Source: Pseudomonas silesiensis
Lineage (GTDB): Bacteria; Pseudomonadota; Gammaproteobacteria; Pseudomonadales; Pseudomonadaceae
Length of the DNA stretch: 64,000 nucleotides
NCBI RefSeq assembly: GCF_001661075.1
Contig: NZ_CP014870.1
Coordinates: 434,001-498,000, forward strand
Direction of reading: 5' to 3'
The notes under the pieces are model-generated. The model made no database searches. It was not told the origin of the DNA and saw only the letters and a list, made by a program, of their open reading frames with translations. Of the stretch, positions 28,086 through 38,473 are shown piece after piece. The translations under genes and the position numbers were made by a program. The number at the start of each line of letters is the position of its first letter. The stretch's first letter is position 1.

Positions 28086-29585
28086 ATGCCGCACACTAAA
28101 GATGATTTACCCGACGCGCTGTACAGCGCCGCGCAAGTGCGAGCGCTCGATGCGAGCCTGATTGCGGCCGGCACACCGGGCTTCGAATTGATGCAGCGGG
28201 CGGCGCGCGCTACCTGGCGTGCGCTGGTCCGTCACTGGCCGACGGCGAACGAGCTGAGTGTGGTGACCGGTCATGGCAACAACGCCGGTGATGGCTATTT
28301 AATAGCTGTTTTGGCCAGGCGCGCAGGCTGGCACGTACGCGTCCTGGCAGTCGGTGATCCTAAGCGTTTGCAAGGCGATGCAGTCCTGGCCCACGCCGAG
28401 GCCGTGGCCGAAGGCGTTGCCGTTCAAGCCTGGAGCTCGCAGTCCGGGTTGCGGGGCGTTGTGGTAGACGCCATGCTCGGTACCGGTTTGACGGGAGACG
28501 TGCGAGAACCCTATGCCGGCGTTATCGCTGCGATCAATGCCAGTGGCTTGCCAGTTGCGGCAGTGGATATTCCTTCGGGTCTTTGCGCTGATACGGGACG
28601 TATTCTTGGCTCGGCCGTCCGGGCTGACCTGACCGTGACCTTCATTGGCTTGAAATTGGGGCTGTTCACCGGCGACGCGGCGGACGTGGTGGGCGAGTGG
28701 GTGTTCAATGACCTGCAGGCCTCCCCTGAGTCATTTAATGGCGTCGACATCAGTGCGCGTCTTCTGACGGCCGATAACGTGCCGCGCCTGGCCAGCCGCG
28801 CTCCCACTGCCCATAAAGGCAAGTTCGGGCATGTGCTGTTGATCGGCGGTGATCGGGGTTTTGGCGGCGCGATCCTGCTGAGTGCGCAAACTGCGCTGCG
28901 CAGTGGCGCGGGCATGGTGTCGGTATCGACGCGAAGCGAACACGTTCCCGCCGCACTGGCTAGAATTCCCGAAGCGATGGTAGTGGGCACTTCGTCAGCC
29001 AACCAACTGATGGGATTGCTGGAAAAAGTGTCCGTGCTGGTCGTCGGTCCAGGCTTGGGACAGGCGTCCTGGGGGCGCAGTCTTTTGTCGGCGGCGGCCA
29101 ACGCACCGCTTGCGCAAGTCTGGGACGCCGACGCCTTGAATCTGTTGGCTGAAGGGCAGGTGAGCTTGCCCGGGGATTGTGTGATCACGCCGCATCCGGG
29201 GGAGGCGGCGCGGTTATTGGGCCTGTCGACTGCCGAGGTCCAGGCCGATCGTCCAGCCGCTGCCCATGCATTGAGCAAAAAATACACAGCGGTTGTGGTC
29301 CTCAAAGGCGCCGGCAGCCTGATCGCCAGTCCCGACGGACGTCTGGCGGTATGCGATCAGGGGCATCCGGCGATGGCTACCGCCGGATTGGGCGATGTAC
29401 TGGCCGGATTGCTGGGCGCCCTGCTGGCCCAGGGCATGAACGCCTTTGACGCCGCTTGCCTCGGTGTCTGGCTGCACGCCGGCGCCGGTGCACAAGAAGG
29501 TAAATCGGGCCGTGGGCTGGCGGCCAGTGATCTGATCCCAGCCATTCGTCAGTTGTTGGAGGAGCAAGCACCGTGTCTGAAGTAA
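28086..29585 (+). CDS. nnr: Bifunctional NAD(P)H-hydrate epimerase / ADP-dependent dehydratase
   Basis: Repairs damaged NAD(P)H hydrates. 499 residues: the N-terminal YjeF_N epimerase domain (about 1-215, with VVTGHGNNAGDGYLIA and VVDAMLGTGL) and the C-terminal ribokinase-like dehydratase domain (about 235-495, with AHKGKFGHVLLIGGDRGFGGA and the ATP-site GLGDVLAGLLGALL). The start ATG at 28086 gives MPHTKDDLPDALYSAAQVRALD. It overlaps tsaE by 13 bp. It heads the nnr-tsaE-amiB-mutL-miaA-hfq run, conserved in gammaproteobacteria. Confidence 0.95.
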   Translation: MPHTKDDLPDALYSAAQVRALDASLIAAGTPGFELMQRAARATWRALVRHWPTANELSVVTGHGNNAGDGYLIAVLARRAGWHVRVLAVGDPKRLQGDAVLAHAEAVAEGVAVQAWSSQSGLRGVVVDAMLGTGLTGDVREPYAGVIAAINASGLPVAAVDIPSGLCADTGRILGSAVRADLTVTFIGLKLGLFTGDAADVVGEWVFNDLQASPESFNGVDISARLLTADNVPRLASRAPTAHKGKFGHVLLIGGDRGFGGAILLSAQTALRSGAGMVSVSTRSEHVPAALARIPEAMVVGTSSANQLMGLLEKVSVLVVGPGLGQASWGRSLLSAAANAPLAQVWDADALNLLAEGQVSLPGDCVITPHPGEAARLLGLSTAEVQADRPAAAHALSKKYTAVVVLKGAGSLIASPDGRLAVCDQGHPAMATAGLGDVLAGLLGALLAQGMNAFDAACLGVWLHAGAGAQEGKSGRGLAASDLIPAIRQLLEEQAPCLK

Positions 29586-30043
29586 CCCTGTACCTGGCTG
29601 ATGAAGAGGCGATGACGGCGTTTGGCGCACGTATCGCGAAAACCACCGAAGGGCACGGTCTGATTTTTCTGGAAGGGGATCTGGGAGCGGGGAAAACCAC
29701 GCTGTCCCGAGGTATCATCCGGGGTCTGGGGCATGAGGGTGCGGTCAAAAGTCCGACCTTCACTCTGGTCGAACCGTACGAGATCGGTGACATCCGGGCT
29801 TTCCATTTCGACCTGTATCGCCTGGTCGATCCGGAAGAGCTGGAATACCTCGGTATCCGCGACTACTTCGTAGACGATGCGTTGTGCCTGATCGAATGGC
29901 CCCGCAAGGGCTCAGGCTTTTTGCCAAAGCCCGACCTGACCATTACCATTAGCCCGCAAGACAGCGGGCGTTCGCTGAAAATTTTGTCCCAGGGCTCGCG
30001 TGGCGAGTCGTGGTGTGCCGCTTTGGCATTGGAATCCAATTAA
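29573..30043 (+). CDS. tsaE: tRNA t6A threonylcarbamoyl adenosine modification ATPase TsaE
   Basis: ATPase of the TsaBDE complex making t6A37 in ANN-decoding tRNAs. 156 residues, with Walker A GDLGAGKTTLSRGI at about residue 35 and SPTFTLVEPYE and FDLYRL following. The start is GTG at 29573, inside the 3' end of nnr. Confidence 0.95.
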   Translation: MSEVTLYLADEEAMTAFGARIAKTTEGHGLIFLEGDLGAGKTTLSRGIIRGLGHEGAVKSPTFTLVEPYEIGDIRAFHFDLYRLVDPEELEYLGIRDYFVDDALCLIEWPRKGSGFLPKPDLTITISPQDSGRSLKILSQGSRGESWCAALALESN

Positions 30044-31471
30044 ATGATGGGGTCAGGTATGCGCTTTCGCGCGATGGTAGCTGCCGTAGGGTTGTTGTTT
30101 CTGGCGGTAACCGTCGACGCTGTGGCCGAGACAAAGGTCAACAGCGTTCGCCTGTGGCGGGCTCCGGACAACACACGACTGGTGTTCGACCTGACGGGGC
30201 CTGTCCAGCACAGCGTGTTTACCCTGTCTGCTCCGGATCGCCTGGTGATCGACATCAATGGTGCGAGCCTCGGGGCGCCCTTGAGCGTCAATAGCTCGAA
30301 CACCCCGATCACCGCAATGCGCTCGGCCCAACGCACGCCGACGGACCTGCGGGTGGTCATCGACCTGAAAAAAGCCGTCACGCCGAAAAGCTTTACCCTG
30401 GCGCCGAACGCCCAGTACGGTAACCGGCTGGTGGTCGATCTGTTCGATAACCCCGCCGATGCCGCGCCGATTCCGGCGCCAACCAACGTCGCGAAAGTGG
30501 CCCCGGTGCCGGTCACCCCGATCGATCCGCCAGTCAAATTGCCGCCAGCCCCGGCCGGCAAGCGCGACATCGTCGTGGTCATCGATGCCGGCCACGGTGG
30601 CGAAGACCCGGGCGCCTCCGGTTCTCGCGGTCAGCGCGAGAAAGACGTGGTGCTGGCCATCGCTCGCGAACTGCAGCGCCAGGTCAACGGCATGAAAGGC
30701 TTCCGCGCCGAACTGACCCGTACCGGCGACTACTTCATTCCCTTGCGCGGGCGTACCGAAATCGCCCGCAAGAAGGGCGCCGACCTGTTCGTCTCGATCC
30801 ACGCCGATGCCGCCCCCTCGACCGCCGCCTTCGGTGCGTCGGTATTCGCCCTGTCTGATCGCGGCGCCACGTCCGAGACGGCGCGCTGGTTGGCCGACAG
30901 CGAAAACCGGTCCGACCTGATCGGTGGTGCCGGTAACGTCAGCCTCGACGACAAAGACCGGATGTTGGCGGGCGTACTGCTCGACCTGTCGATGACCGCC
31001 TCCCTGACGTCCAGCCTGAACGTCGGCCAGAAGGTCCTGAGCAATATCGGCCGGGTCACCCCGCTGCACAAACAACGGGTGGAGCAGGCCGGGTTCATGG
31101 TGCTGAAGTCGCCGGACATTCCGTCGATCCTGGTGGAAACCGGGTTCATCTCCAACGCCAACGAAGCCTCCAAGCTTGCCGCTGCGAATCACCAGCAGGC
31201 GCTGGCGCGGTCGATCAGCAGCGGCGTGCGCCAGTTCTTCCAGCAGAATCCACCGCCGGGCACCTACATTGCCTGGCTGCGCGATTCCGGCAAGATCGCC
31301 CAAGGCCCGCGAGACCATCGCGTGAATCCCGGTGAAACCCTGGCGATGATCGCCGTGCGCTACCAGGTGTCGCCGGCCAGCCTGCGCAGCGCCAACAACC
31401 TGGCGAGTGATGAGCTCAAAATCGGTCAGCATCTGACGATTCCCGGCACCGACCTGGCGGCCAAAGAATGA
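30044..31471 (+). CDS. amiB: N-acetylmuramoyl-L-alanine amidase AmiB
   Basis: Periplasmic amidase that splits septal peptidoglycan. 475 residues: signal peptide ([17 protein letters not shown]..), AMIN domain (about 30-130), Pro-rich linker, Amidase_3 domain (about 180-400) with zinc ligands in [11 protein letters not shown] and SIHADA and the catalytic Glu in VETGFISN, and a C-terminal LysM (about 425-470, [18 protein letters not shown]). The start may be the ATG at 30044 or at 30059; the latter has GGGG at proper distance. It overlaps mutL by 4 bp (ATGA). Confidence 0.94.
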   Translation: MMGSGMRFRAMVAAVGLLFLAVTVDAVAETKVNSVRLWRAPDNTRLVFDLTGPVQHSVFTLSAPDRLVIDINGASLGAPLSVNSSNTPITAMRSAQRTPTDLRVVIDLKKAVTPKSFTLAPNAQYGNRLVVDLFDNPADAAPIPAPTNVAKVAPVPVTPIDPPVKLPPAPAGKRDIVVVIDAGHGGEDPGASGSRGQREKDVVLAIARELQRQVNGMKGFRAELTRTGDYFIPLRGRTEIARKKGADLFVSIHADAAPSTAAFGASVFALSDRGATSETARWLADSENRSDLIGGAGNVSLDDKDRMLAGVLLDLSMTASLTSSLNVGQKVLSNIGRVTPLHKQRVEQAGFMVLKSPDIPSILVETGFISNANEASKLAAANHQQALARSISSGVRQFFQQNPPPGTYIAWLRDSGKIAQGPRDHRVNPGETLAMIAVRYQVSPASLRSANNLASDELKIGQHLTIPGTDLAAKE

Positions 31472-33372
31472 ATCAGGCGCTGACCAACACCGCTCGCATC
31501 GAGCTGCTCAGCCCCCGGCTGGCGAACCAGATTGCCGCCGGCGAGGTGGTCGAGCGCCCGGCTTCGGTGATCAAGGAGTTGCTGGAAAACAGCCTCGACT
31601 CCGGCGCCAGACGCATCGATGTCGATGTGGAACAGGGTGGTGTCAAATTGCTGCGGGTGCGCGACGATGGCAGCGGCATTTCAGCCGATGACTTGCCGCT
31701 GGCCCTGGCCCGTCACGCCACCAGCAAGATCCGCAACCTGGAAGACCTCGAGCAGGTCATGAGCCTCGGCTTTCGGGGCGAGGCCCTGGCATCGATCAGT
31801 TCCGTGGCACGGCTGACGCTGACGTCCCGAACCAAAGAGGCCGACCAGGCCTGGCAAGTCGAAACCGAAGGCCGGGACATGGCGCCGCGGGTGCAGCCGG
31901 CCGCGCATCCGGTCGGCACCTCGGTCGAAGTGCGCGACCTGTTCTTCAATACCCCGGCACGCCGCAAGTTTCTCAAGACTGAAAAAACCGAGTTCGATCA
32001 CCTGCAGGAAGTGATCAAGCGCCTGGCATTGGCGCGTTTCGACGTGGCCTTCCACCTGCGCCATAACGGCAAGACCATCCTCAGCCTGCATGAGGCCCGC
32101 GATGATGCGGCCCGTGCCCGGCGTGTAGCGGCCATTTGCGGCGCGGGATTCCTGGAGCAGGCGCTGCCAATCGAAATCGAGCGCAATGGCCTGCATCTTT
32201 GGGGCTGGGTCGGCTTGCCGACGTTCAATCGCAGCCAGGCGGACTTGCAGTATTTCTTTGTGAATGGTCGAGCCGTGCGCGACAAGCTGGTGGCCCACGC
32301 GGTCCGTCAGGCGTATCGCGATGTGCTGTTCAATGGCCGTCATCCGACCTTCGTGCTGTTTTTCGAAGTCGATCCGGCGGGCGTCGACGTCAACGTGCAC
32401 CCGACCAAACACGAAGTGCGCTTCCGTGACGGGCGCATGGTCCACGACTTCCTCTATGGCACCTTGCACCGCGCCCTGGGCGATGTGCGTCCTGAGGATC
32501 AACTGGCGGCGCCTGTGGCGACCGCCATCGTTCGACCGACCGGGATCGAGGCCGGCGAATTTGGTCCCCAGGGTGAAATGCGCCTGGCGGCCAACGCGTT
32601 GCTGGAGCAGCCCCAGGCTCAGCCGGCCTACAATGCAATGCCTGGCTCGGGCGCCGGCGCCGGTTATCAATACACGCCACGGCCGCAGTCCGGTGTTCCC
32701 GCCGCTGAAGCCCAGGCTGCCTACCGCGAGTTCTTCGCGCCGTTGCCCGAGGCCAACGCGGTCGCTCTGCCAGCCGGGCAAGACGATATTCCGCCCCTGG
32801 GCTACGCGTTGGCGCAGCTCAAGGGTATCTATATTCTGTCGGAGAACGCTCAGGGCCTGGTGTTGGTGGACATGCACGCCGCCCATGAGCGGATCATGTA
32901 CGAACGCCTGAAGATCGCCATGGCCAGCGAAGGCCTGAGTGGCCAACCGCTACTGGTGCCCGAGTCCCTGGCGGTCAGCCAGCGTGAAGCCGATTGCGCC
33001 GAAGAGCATGTGGCCTGGTTCCAGCGCCTGGGCTTCGAGTTGCAGCGCCTTGGCCCGGAATCCCTTGCCATCCGGCAGATTCCGGCCTTGCTCAAGCAGG
33101 CAGAAGCCAATCGACTGGTCAGTGACGTATTGGCAGACCTGATGGAGTACGGCACCAGCGACCGGATCCAGGCGCACCTGAACGAGCTGCTCGGGACCAT
33201 GGCCTGCCACGGCGCGATTCGGGCGAATCGGCGTCTGGCCCTGCCGGAAATGAACGGTCTGCTGCGCGACATGGAAAGCACCGAGCGCAGCGGTCAATGC
33301 AACCATGGCCGACCGACCTGGACCCAATTGGGGCTGGACGATCTGGACAAACTGTTTTTGCGCGGTCGTTGA
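31468..33372 (+). CDS. mutL: DNA mismatch repair protein MutL
   Basis: 634 residues. The N-terminal GHKL ATPase domain holds [13 protein letters not shown] (ATP-Mg Asn) and [18 protein letters not shown] follows. A variable Pro/Gln-rich linker spans about residues 345-440. The C-terminal dimerisation domain carries the metal-binding endonuclease motif in the form [12 protein letters not shown], as in other pseudomonads that lack MutH, and ends with [10 protein letters not shown]. It is coupled to amiB and miaA by short overlaps. Confidence 0.96.
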   Translation: MNQALTNTARIELLSPRLANQIAAGEVVERPASVIKELLENSLDSGARRIDVDVEQGGVKLLRVRDDGSGISADDLPLALARHATSKIRNLEDLEQVMSLGFRGEALASISSVARLTLTSRTKEADQAWQVETEGRDMAPRVQPAAHPVGTSVEVRDLFFNTPARRKFLKTEKTEFDHLQEVIKRLALARFDVAFHLRHNGKTILSLHEARDDAARARRVAAICGAGFLEQALPIEIERNGLHLWGWVGLPTFNRSQADLQYFFVNGRAVRDKLVAHAVRQAYRDVLFNGRHPTFVLFFEVDPAGVDVNVHPTKHEVRFRDGRMVHDFLYGTLHRALGDVRPEDQLAAPVATAIVRPTGIEAGEFGPQGEMRLAANALLEQPQAQPAYNAMPGSGAGAGYQYTPRPQSGVPAAEAQAAYREFFAPLPEANAVALPAGQDDIPPLGYALAQLKGIYILSENAQGLVLVDMHAAHERIMYERLKIAMASEGLSGQPLLVPESLAVSQREADCAEEHVAWFQRLGFELQRLGPESLAIRQIPALLKQAEANRLVSDVLADLMEYGTSDRIQAHLNELLGTMACHGAIRANRRLALPEMNGLLRDMESTERSGQCNHGRPTWTQLGLDDLDKLFLRGR

Positions 33373-34343
33373 TGAGCCAGCACCCTCCCGCGATTTTCCT
33401 GATGGGGCCGACCGCCGCCGGCAAGACCGACCTGGCCATCGAGCTCACCAAAGTCTTGCCCTGCGAGCTGATCAGCGTGGATTCGGCGCTGGTCTACCGT
33501 GGCATGGACATCGGCACCGCCAAGCCGTCCAAAGCGCTGTTGGCCGAATTTCCCCATCGCCTGATCGATATTCTCGACCCGGCAGAGAGCTATTCGGCGG
33601 CGGATTTCCGACGTGATGCCCTCGACGCCATGGCCGACATCACCGCGCGCGGAAAAATTCCGTTGCTGGTGGGCGGCACAATGCTCTATTACAAGGCTTT
33701 GGTCGAAGGTCTGGCGGACATGCCCGCCGCCGATCCCGACGTTCGCGCCCAGATCGAAGAAGAAGCTGCACGCCTTGGCTGGCAAGCCCTGCACGATCAA
33801 TTGGCAGTGATTGACCCGGAGTCTGCAGCGCGCATTCATCCGAACGATCCCCAGCGACTCAGTCGAGCGCTGGAGGTTTATCGTGTCAGCGGTCAAAGCA
33901 TGACTGAGTTGCGCTTGCGACAATCTGCGCAAAGTACTGAAGCAGCCGCTTCGGGACAGCAACAATTGCCCTATACTGTCGCGAACCTGGCCATTGCTCC
34001 GGCTAATCGCCAGGTATTGCATGAGCGAATTAAACAAAGATTTACTTTAATGTTGGAACAGGGATTCATTGACGAGGTCGTAGCCCTGCGTAAGAGAAGT
34101 GACCTGCATGCCGGGTTGCCGTCTATACGTGCAGTAGGCTACCGACAAGTCTGGGACTACCTGGATGGCAAGCTGACGCAAGCCGAGATGCAGGAGCGTG
34201 GAATCATTGCCACGCGCCAGCTGGCGAAGCGCCAGTTCACCTGGCTGCGCAGTTGGGCTGATTTACACTGGTTGGACAGCCTGGATTGCGACAATCTGCC
34301 GCGCGCCTTGAAATACCTGGGGACCATCTCCATATTGAGCTGA
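33372..34343 (+). CDS. miaA: tRNA dimethylallyltransferase MiaA
   Basis: Adds the isopentenyl group to A37 of UNN-decoding tRNAs. 323 residues, with P-loop [14 protein letters not shown] at about residue 13 and the [16 protein letters not shown] substrate motif. Start ATG at 33372 overlaps the mutL stop (TGATG). Codon use turns slightly more AT-rich in the last third (around 33950-34060), a place where hfq promoters are found in E. coli. Confidence 0.96.
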   Translation: MSQHPPAIFLMGPTAAGKTDLAIELTKVLPCELISVDSALVYRGMDIGTAKPSKALLAEFPHRLIDILDPAESYSAADFRRDALDAMADITARGKIPLLVGGTMLYYKALVEGLADMPAADPDVRAQIEEEAARLGWQALHDQLAVIDPESAARIHPNDPQRLSRALEVYRVSGQSMTELRLRQSAQSTEAAASGQQQLPYTVANLAIAPANRQVLHERIKQRFTLMLEQGFIDEVVALRKRSDLHAGLPSIRAVGYRQVWDYLDGKLTQAEMQERGIIATRQLAKRQFTWLRSWADLHWLDSLDCDNLPRALKYLGTISILS

Positions 34344-34438
34344 GTCCTTGCAATTGCCGTCTATCCTTGGGGGTCTGACGGCCACAAGCCATCTGTTTAC
34401 CTATTTTTTTATATTGAATCCTTAAAGGAGTGCGGCAC

Positions 34439-34705
34439 ATGTCAAAAGGGCATTCGCTACAAGACCCTTACTTGAATACTTTACGTAAAGAGAAAGTGGG
34501 GGTCTCCATCTACCTGGTCAACGGGATCAAGCTGCAAGGCACGATCGAATCTTTCGACCAGTTCGTTATCCTGCTGAAAAACACCGTCAGCCAGATGGTT
34601 TATAAACACGCTATCTCTACAGTGGTGCCGGTTCGTCCAATTCGTCTGCCTAGTGCCGCCGAAAGTGAACAGGGCGACGCTGAGCCTGCTCCGGGTAACG
34701 CCTGA
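34439..34705 (+). CDS. hfq: RNA chaperone Hfq
   Basis: Hexameric Sm-like RNA chaperone pairing sRNAs with mRNAs and, with Crc, driving catabolite repression in Pseudomonas. 88 residues: Sm1 motif ([28 protein letters not shown]) and Sm2 ([10 protein letters not shown]), then a short acidic C-terminal tail. The ATG at 34439 follows AAAGGAG with good spacing; an in-frame ATG at 34430 overlaps that site. An AT-rich leader of about 60 bases precedes it. Confidence 0.97.
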   Translation: MSKGHSLQDPYLNTLRKEKVGVSIYLVNGIKLQGTIESFDQFVILLKNTVSQMVYKHAISTVVPVRPIRLPSAAESEQGDAEPAPGNA

Positions 34706-34717
34706 TAGGAGTCTCCT

Positions 34718-36019
34718 TTGTTCTTTGAGCGCCACGGTGGTGGTGAACGGGCAATTCTCGTTCACTTGGATGGTCAGGACCCTGAGGCGCGCGAAGATCC
34801 GCAGGAGTTTCAGGAATTGGCAATGTCGGCTGGCGCCGAGACCGTCGCGTTTTTCAACGTGCCGCGTCATCGGCCAACCGCCAAATACCTGATTGGCAGC
34901 GGCAAGGTCGAGGAGTTGCGCGACCTGGTCAAAGCCGAACAGGTCGATCTGGTGATTTTCAATCACATCCTCACGCCCAGTCAGGAACGTAACCTCGAAC
35001 GTGTTTTCGAGTGTCGCGTGATCGACCGCACGGGTCTGATTCTCGATATCTTCGCCCAACGCGCCCGCACCCATGAAGGCAAGCTCCAGGTCGAACTGGC
35101 CCAGCTTGAACACATGAGTACGCGGCTGGTTCGTGGCTGGACTCACCTTGAGCGGCAGAAGGGCGGTATCGGTCTGCGCGGCCCGGGTGAAACCCAGCTG
35201 GAAACCGACCGGCGCCTGTTGCGGGTTCGCCTGCGTCAGATCAAGGGGCGCCTGGAAAAGGTTCGCAGCCAGCGCGAGCAATCTCGTCGCGGGCGCAAAC
35301 GGGCTGACATTCCGACGGTTTCACTGGTGGGTTATACCAACGCCGGCAAATCGACGCTGTTCAACTCGGTAACCGATTCCGATGTCTTCGCCGCCGACCA
35401 GCTCTTCGCCACCCTCGATCCGACCCTGCGTCGACTTGAGCTCGACGACCTCGGTCCGATCGTGCTGGCCGATACCGTGGGCTTCATTCGCCACCTGCCG
35501 CACAAACTGGTCGAGGCATTTCGGGCTACGCTCGAAGAGTCGAGCAACTCCGACCTGCTGCTGCATGTGATCGACGCCCATGAGCCCGAGCGCATGGCCC
35601 AGATTGAACAGGTGATGGTGGTTCTAGGGGAGATCGGTGCTCAAGACTTGCCGATCCTCGAGGTTTACAACAAACTCGATTTGCTCGAGGGTGTGGAGCC
35701 GCAGATCCAGCGCGATGCCGATGGCAAGCCGCAGCGGGTCTGGTTGTCGGCCAAGGACGGTACAGGTCTGGATTTGCTCAAGCAGGCCGTGGCCGAATTG
35801 CTCGGCGACGATTTGTTTGTTGGCACCTTGCGCTTGCCGCAACGTTTTGCTCGACTGCGTGCGCAGTTTTTCGAAGCCGGTGCGGTACAGAAAGAAGAAC
35901 ACGACGAAGAGGGCATCTGCCTGCTGGCCGTTCGTTTGCCGCGAATCGAGTTGAATCGACTGGTGAGCCGCGAAGGATTGCAGCCGATGGATTTCATCGA
36001 GCAACACACTTTGCAATAA
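34718..36019 (+). CDS. hflX: Ribosome-rescue GTPase HflX
   Basis: A GTPase that splits stalled ribosomes. 433 residues: an N-terminal HflX domain, a glycine-rich linker (GGIGLRGPGETQLETDRR) and a G domain with Walker A LVGYTNAGKSTLFN at about residue 203, DTVGFI (G3) and NKLDLL (G4). The start is TTG at 34718, placed after TAGGAG; the gap from hfq is 12 bases. Part of the hfq-hflX-hflK-hflC operon. Confidence 0.96.
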   Translation: MFFERHGGGERAILVHLDGQDPEAREDPQEFQELAMSAGAETVAFFNVPRHRPTAKYLIGSGKVEELRDLVKAEQVDLVIFNHILTPSQERNLERVFECRVIDRTGLILDIFAQRARTHEGKLQVELAQLEHMSTRLVRGWTHLERQKGGIGLRGPGETQLETDRRLLRVRLRQIKGRLEKVRSQREQSRRGRKRADIPTVSLVGYTNAGKSTLFNSVTDSDVFAADQLFATLDPTLRRLELDDLGPIVLADTVGFIRHLPHKLVEAFRATLEESSNSDLLLHVIDAHEPERMAQIEQVMVVLGEIGAQDLPILEVYNKLDLLEGVEPQIQRDADGKPQRVWLSAKDGTGLDLLKQAVAELLGDDLFVGTLRLPQRFARLRAQFFEAGAVQKEEHDEEGICLLAVRLPRIELNRLVSREGLQPMDFIEQHTLQ

Positions 36020-36115
36020 AAGCCTGAGAAAGCGGTTGTGCCGTAGTCACAGGCATTCTGTAGCATTGGTCGGCGCGCCGTGGGTGCGTCTTTGCTTTAT
36101 CAGATGGAGAGCGCT

Positions 36116-37288
36116 ATGGCTTGGAATGAGCCGGGTGGCAACTCGAATAATCAGGATCCTTGGGGTGGCAAGCGCCGCAATAACGGCGACCGCAAGGGAC
36201 CACCGGATCTCGACGAGGCCTTCCGAAAGCTGCAGGAAAGCCTGAACGGGTTATTCGGTGGTGGTAAGAAACGCGGTGATGACGGCGGCGGTTCTGGCAG
36301 GAGTGGCGGCTTCGGCGGCATTCTTGGCATCGGCCTGGTCGTGTTGGCGGCCGTGTGGCTGTACAGCGCGGTCTACGTAGTCGACGAGCAGGAACAAGCC
36401 GTGGTGCTGCGCTTCGGCAAGTACTACGAGACCGTCGGCCCGGGCCTGAACATCTATTTCCCGCCGATCGATCAAAAGTACCTGGAAAACGTCACGCGTG
36501 AGCGGGCCTATACCAAGCAGGGTCAAATGCTGACTGAAGACGAGAACATCGTCGAAGTGCCGCTGACCGTGCAGTACAAGATCAGCAACCTGCAGGACTT
36601 CGTGTTGAGCGTCGACCAGCCGGAAATCAGCCTGCAGCACGCGACCGAAAGTGCCTTGCGCCATGTGGTGGGTTCCACCGCGATGGACCAGGTGCTGACC
36701 GAAGGTCGTGAATTGATGGCCAGCGAAATCAAGGAGCGTCTGCAACGCTTCATGGATACCTATCGCACCGGTATCACCGTCACTCAGGTCAACGTACAGA
36801 ACGCAGCGGCACCGCGTGAAGTGCAGGAAGCCTTTGATGACGTGATTCGTGCCCGTGAAGACGAGCAGCGTTCGCGCAACCAGGCTGAAACCTACGCCAA
36901 CGGTGTCGTGCCGGAAGCCCGTGGTCAGGCCCAGCGCATCCTTGAAGATGCCAATGGTTACCGCGACGAAACCGTCTCGCGCGCCAAGGGTGAGGCCGAT
37001 CGCTTCACCAAGCTGGTGAGCGAATATCGCAAGGCACCTGAAGTCACCCGCGAGCGTCTGTACCTGGACACCATGCAGGAAGTCTTCAGCAACACCAGCA
37101 AGGTTCTTGTAACCGGCAACAAGAATGGCCAGAGCAATCTGCTCTACCTGCCGCTGGACAAGATGGTCGAAAGTGGTCGCAGCACCAGCACTCCGGTGAC
37201 CGGCGCGGCAGCCACCAGCAATGAAGCGAATGCACGTGCGGCAGCTGATCTGCAGCAACAGCAGACACGTACCAGGGAGAGTCGCTGA
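36116..37288 (+). CDS. hflK: FtsH protease regulator HflK
   Basis: Inner-membrane SPFH protein forming the HflKC cage around FtsH. 390 residues: a Gly/Asn-rich cytoplasmic N-terminus (1-75), one membrane segment (about 76-95) and an SPFH/band-7 domain (about 95-330). The start ATG at 36116 gives MAWNEPGGNSNNQDPWGG, the family's usual N-terminus, preceded by GGAGAG. Shares one base with hflC (TGATG). Confidence 0.95.
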   Translation: MAWNEPGGNSNNQDPWGGKRRNNGDRKGPPDLDEAFRKLQESLNGLFGGGKKRGDDGGGSGRSGGFGGILGIGLVVLAAVWLYSAVYVVDEQEQAVVLRFGKYYETVGPGLNIYFPPIDQKYLENVTRERAYTKQGQMLTEDENIVEVPLTVQYKISNLQDFVLSVDQPEISLQHATESALRHVVGSTAMDQVLTEGRELMASEIKERLQRFMDTYRTGITVTQVNVQNAAAPREVQEAFDDVIRAREDEQRSRNQAETYANGVVPEARGQAQRILEDANGYRDETVSRAKGEADRFTKLVSEYRKAPEVTRERLYLDTMQEVFSNTSKVLVTGNKNGQSNLLYLPLDKMVESGRSTSTPVTGAAATSNEANARAAADLQQQQTRTRESR

Positions 37289-38157
37289 TGAGCAATAAAT
37301 CGCTGATCGCCCTAATTGTCGTGGTCGTCGTGGCGATCGCCGCCTGGAACTGCTTCTACATCGTGGCTCAGACCGAGCGTGCGGTGTTGCTGCAGTTCGG
37401 ACGCGTGGTCCAGGCTGATGTCCAGCCAGGCTTGCATGTGAAAGTGCCTTACGTGAACAAGGTGCGTAAGTTCGATGCACGCTTGATGACACTGGATGCA
37501 CCGACACAGCGCTTCCTGACGCTGGAAAAGAAAGCCGTCATGGTCGACGCCTACGCCAAGTGGCGCGTGAAAGATGCCGAGCGCTTCTACACCGCGACTT
37601 CCGGCCTCAAGCAGATTGCCGACGAGCGTCTTTCCCGTCGTCTGGAATCGGGCCTGCGTGACCAGTTCGGTAAGCGCACGCTGCACGAAGTGGTGTCCGG
37701 TGAGCGCGATGCGCTGATGACCGATATCACCGCTTCGCTGAACACGATGGCGGAAAAAGAGCTGGGCATCGAAGTCGTCGATGTTCGGGTCAAGGCCATC
37801 GATCTGCCGAAAGAAGTGAACCGCAGTGTGTTCGAGCGCATGAGCTCCGAACGTGAGCGTGAAGCTCGCGAGCACCGCGCCAAGGGTAACGAGCTGGCGG
37901 AAGGCATTCGTGCCGATGCCGATCGTCAACGCCGCGTGTTGCTGGCTGAAGCCTATCGTGAATCCGAAGAGGTTCGCGGTGACGGTGATGCCCAGGCCGC
38001 TGCGATCTACTCCAAGGCCTACGGCCAGGATCAGGAGTTCTACGGTTTCTACCGTAGTCTGCGCGCCTACCGTGAAAGCTTCGCGAACAAATCCGACGTC
38101 ATGGTCCTGGACCCAAGCAGCGACTTCTTCCGTTACCTGGAAAAAGCCAAGCCTTGA
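37288..38157 (+). CDS. hflC: FtsH protease regulator HflC
   Basis: 289 residues with an N-terminal membrane helix (about 5-22) and an SPFH domain; EREREAREHRAKGNELAEGIRADADRQRR is the long coiled-coil helix. Partner of HflK, with which it is translationally coupled. In P. aeruginosa a short DUF2065 gene comes next; none is present here. Confidence 0.95.
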   Translation: MSNKSLIALIVVVVVAIAAWNCFYIVAQTERAVLLQFGRVVQADVQPGLHVKVPYVNKVRKFDARLMTLDAPTQRFLTLEKKAVMVDAYAKWRVKDAERFYTATSGLKQIADERLSRRLESGLRDQFGKRTLHEVVSGERDALMTDITASLNTMAEKELGIEVVDVRVKAIDLPKEVNRSVFERMSSEREREAREHRAKGNELAEGIRADADRQRRVLLAEAYRESEEVRGDGDAQAAAIYSKAYGQDQEFYGFYRSLRAYRESFANKSDVMVLDPSSDFFRYLEKAKP

Positions 38158-38245
38158 CACATCGTTGACCTGAATCATCCCCCCGCCTGGCGGCTACAGC
38201 CTCGGGCGGGGTGATCCTTTGGGAAAACGAGTGTATGATGCGGCA

Positions 38246-38270
38246 GCCGGGAAATTCCCGGCTTTTTTGC
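38246..38270 (+). terminator. Rho-independent terminator after hflC
   Basis: GCCGGGAA - TTCCCGGC with a TTTTTT tail. A second GC-rich hairpin (CCCCGCC..GGCGGGG, about 38179-38213) precedes it. Confidence 0.85.
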
Positions 38271-38473
38271 GTCTGCACGTTTGATTGCTGAGCGTACGCA
38301 GTCGCCCGAGTTGAATGACTCGACAGGTTTTTCGAGGAAAGTGGTTGGCGAAGCCGATTTCAGGCTTTTCGCCCCGTTGCTCATGCGCGTGGTTTGCGCA
38401 TGAGCCGATCATTTTCTGCTTCACTCAAGGCTCGCCCAACGGCTTGCCGCCCGGACCATAGGGGAATGGCGTA
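38271..38473 (+). promoter_or_regulatory. hisZ leader region with a strong hairpin
   Basis: About 200 bp without an ORF. It holds the hairpin GCTCATGCGC - GTGGTTT - GCGCATGAGC (38379-38405, a perfect 10-bp stem) with no T-run, about 70 bases before hisZ. GGGGA at 38461-38465 is the likely Shine-Dalgarno. No DUF2065 gene is hidden here. Confidence 0.5.
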
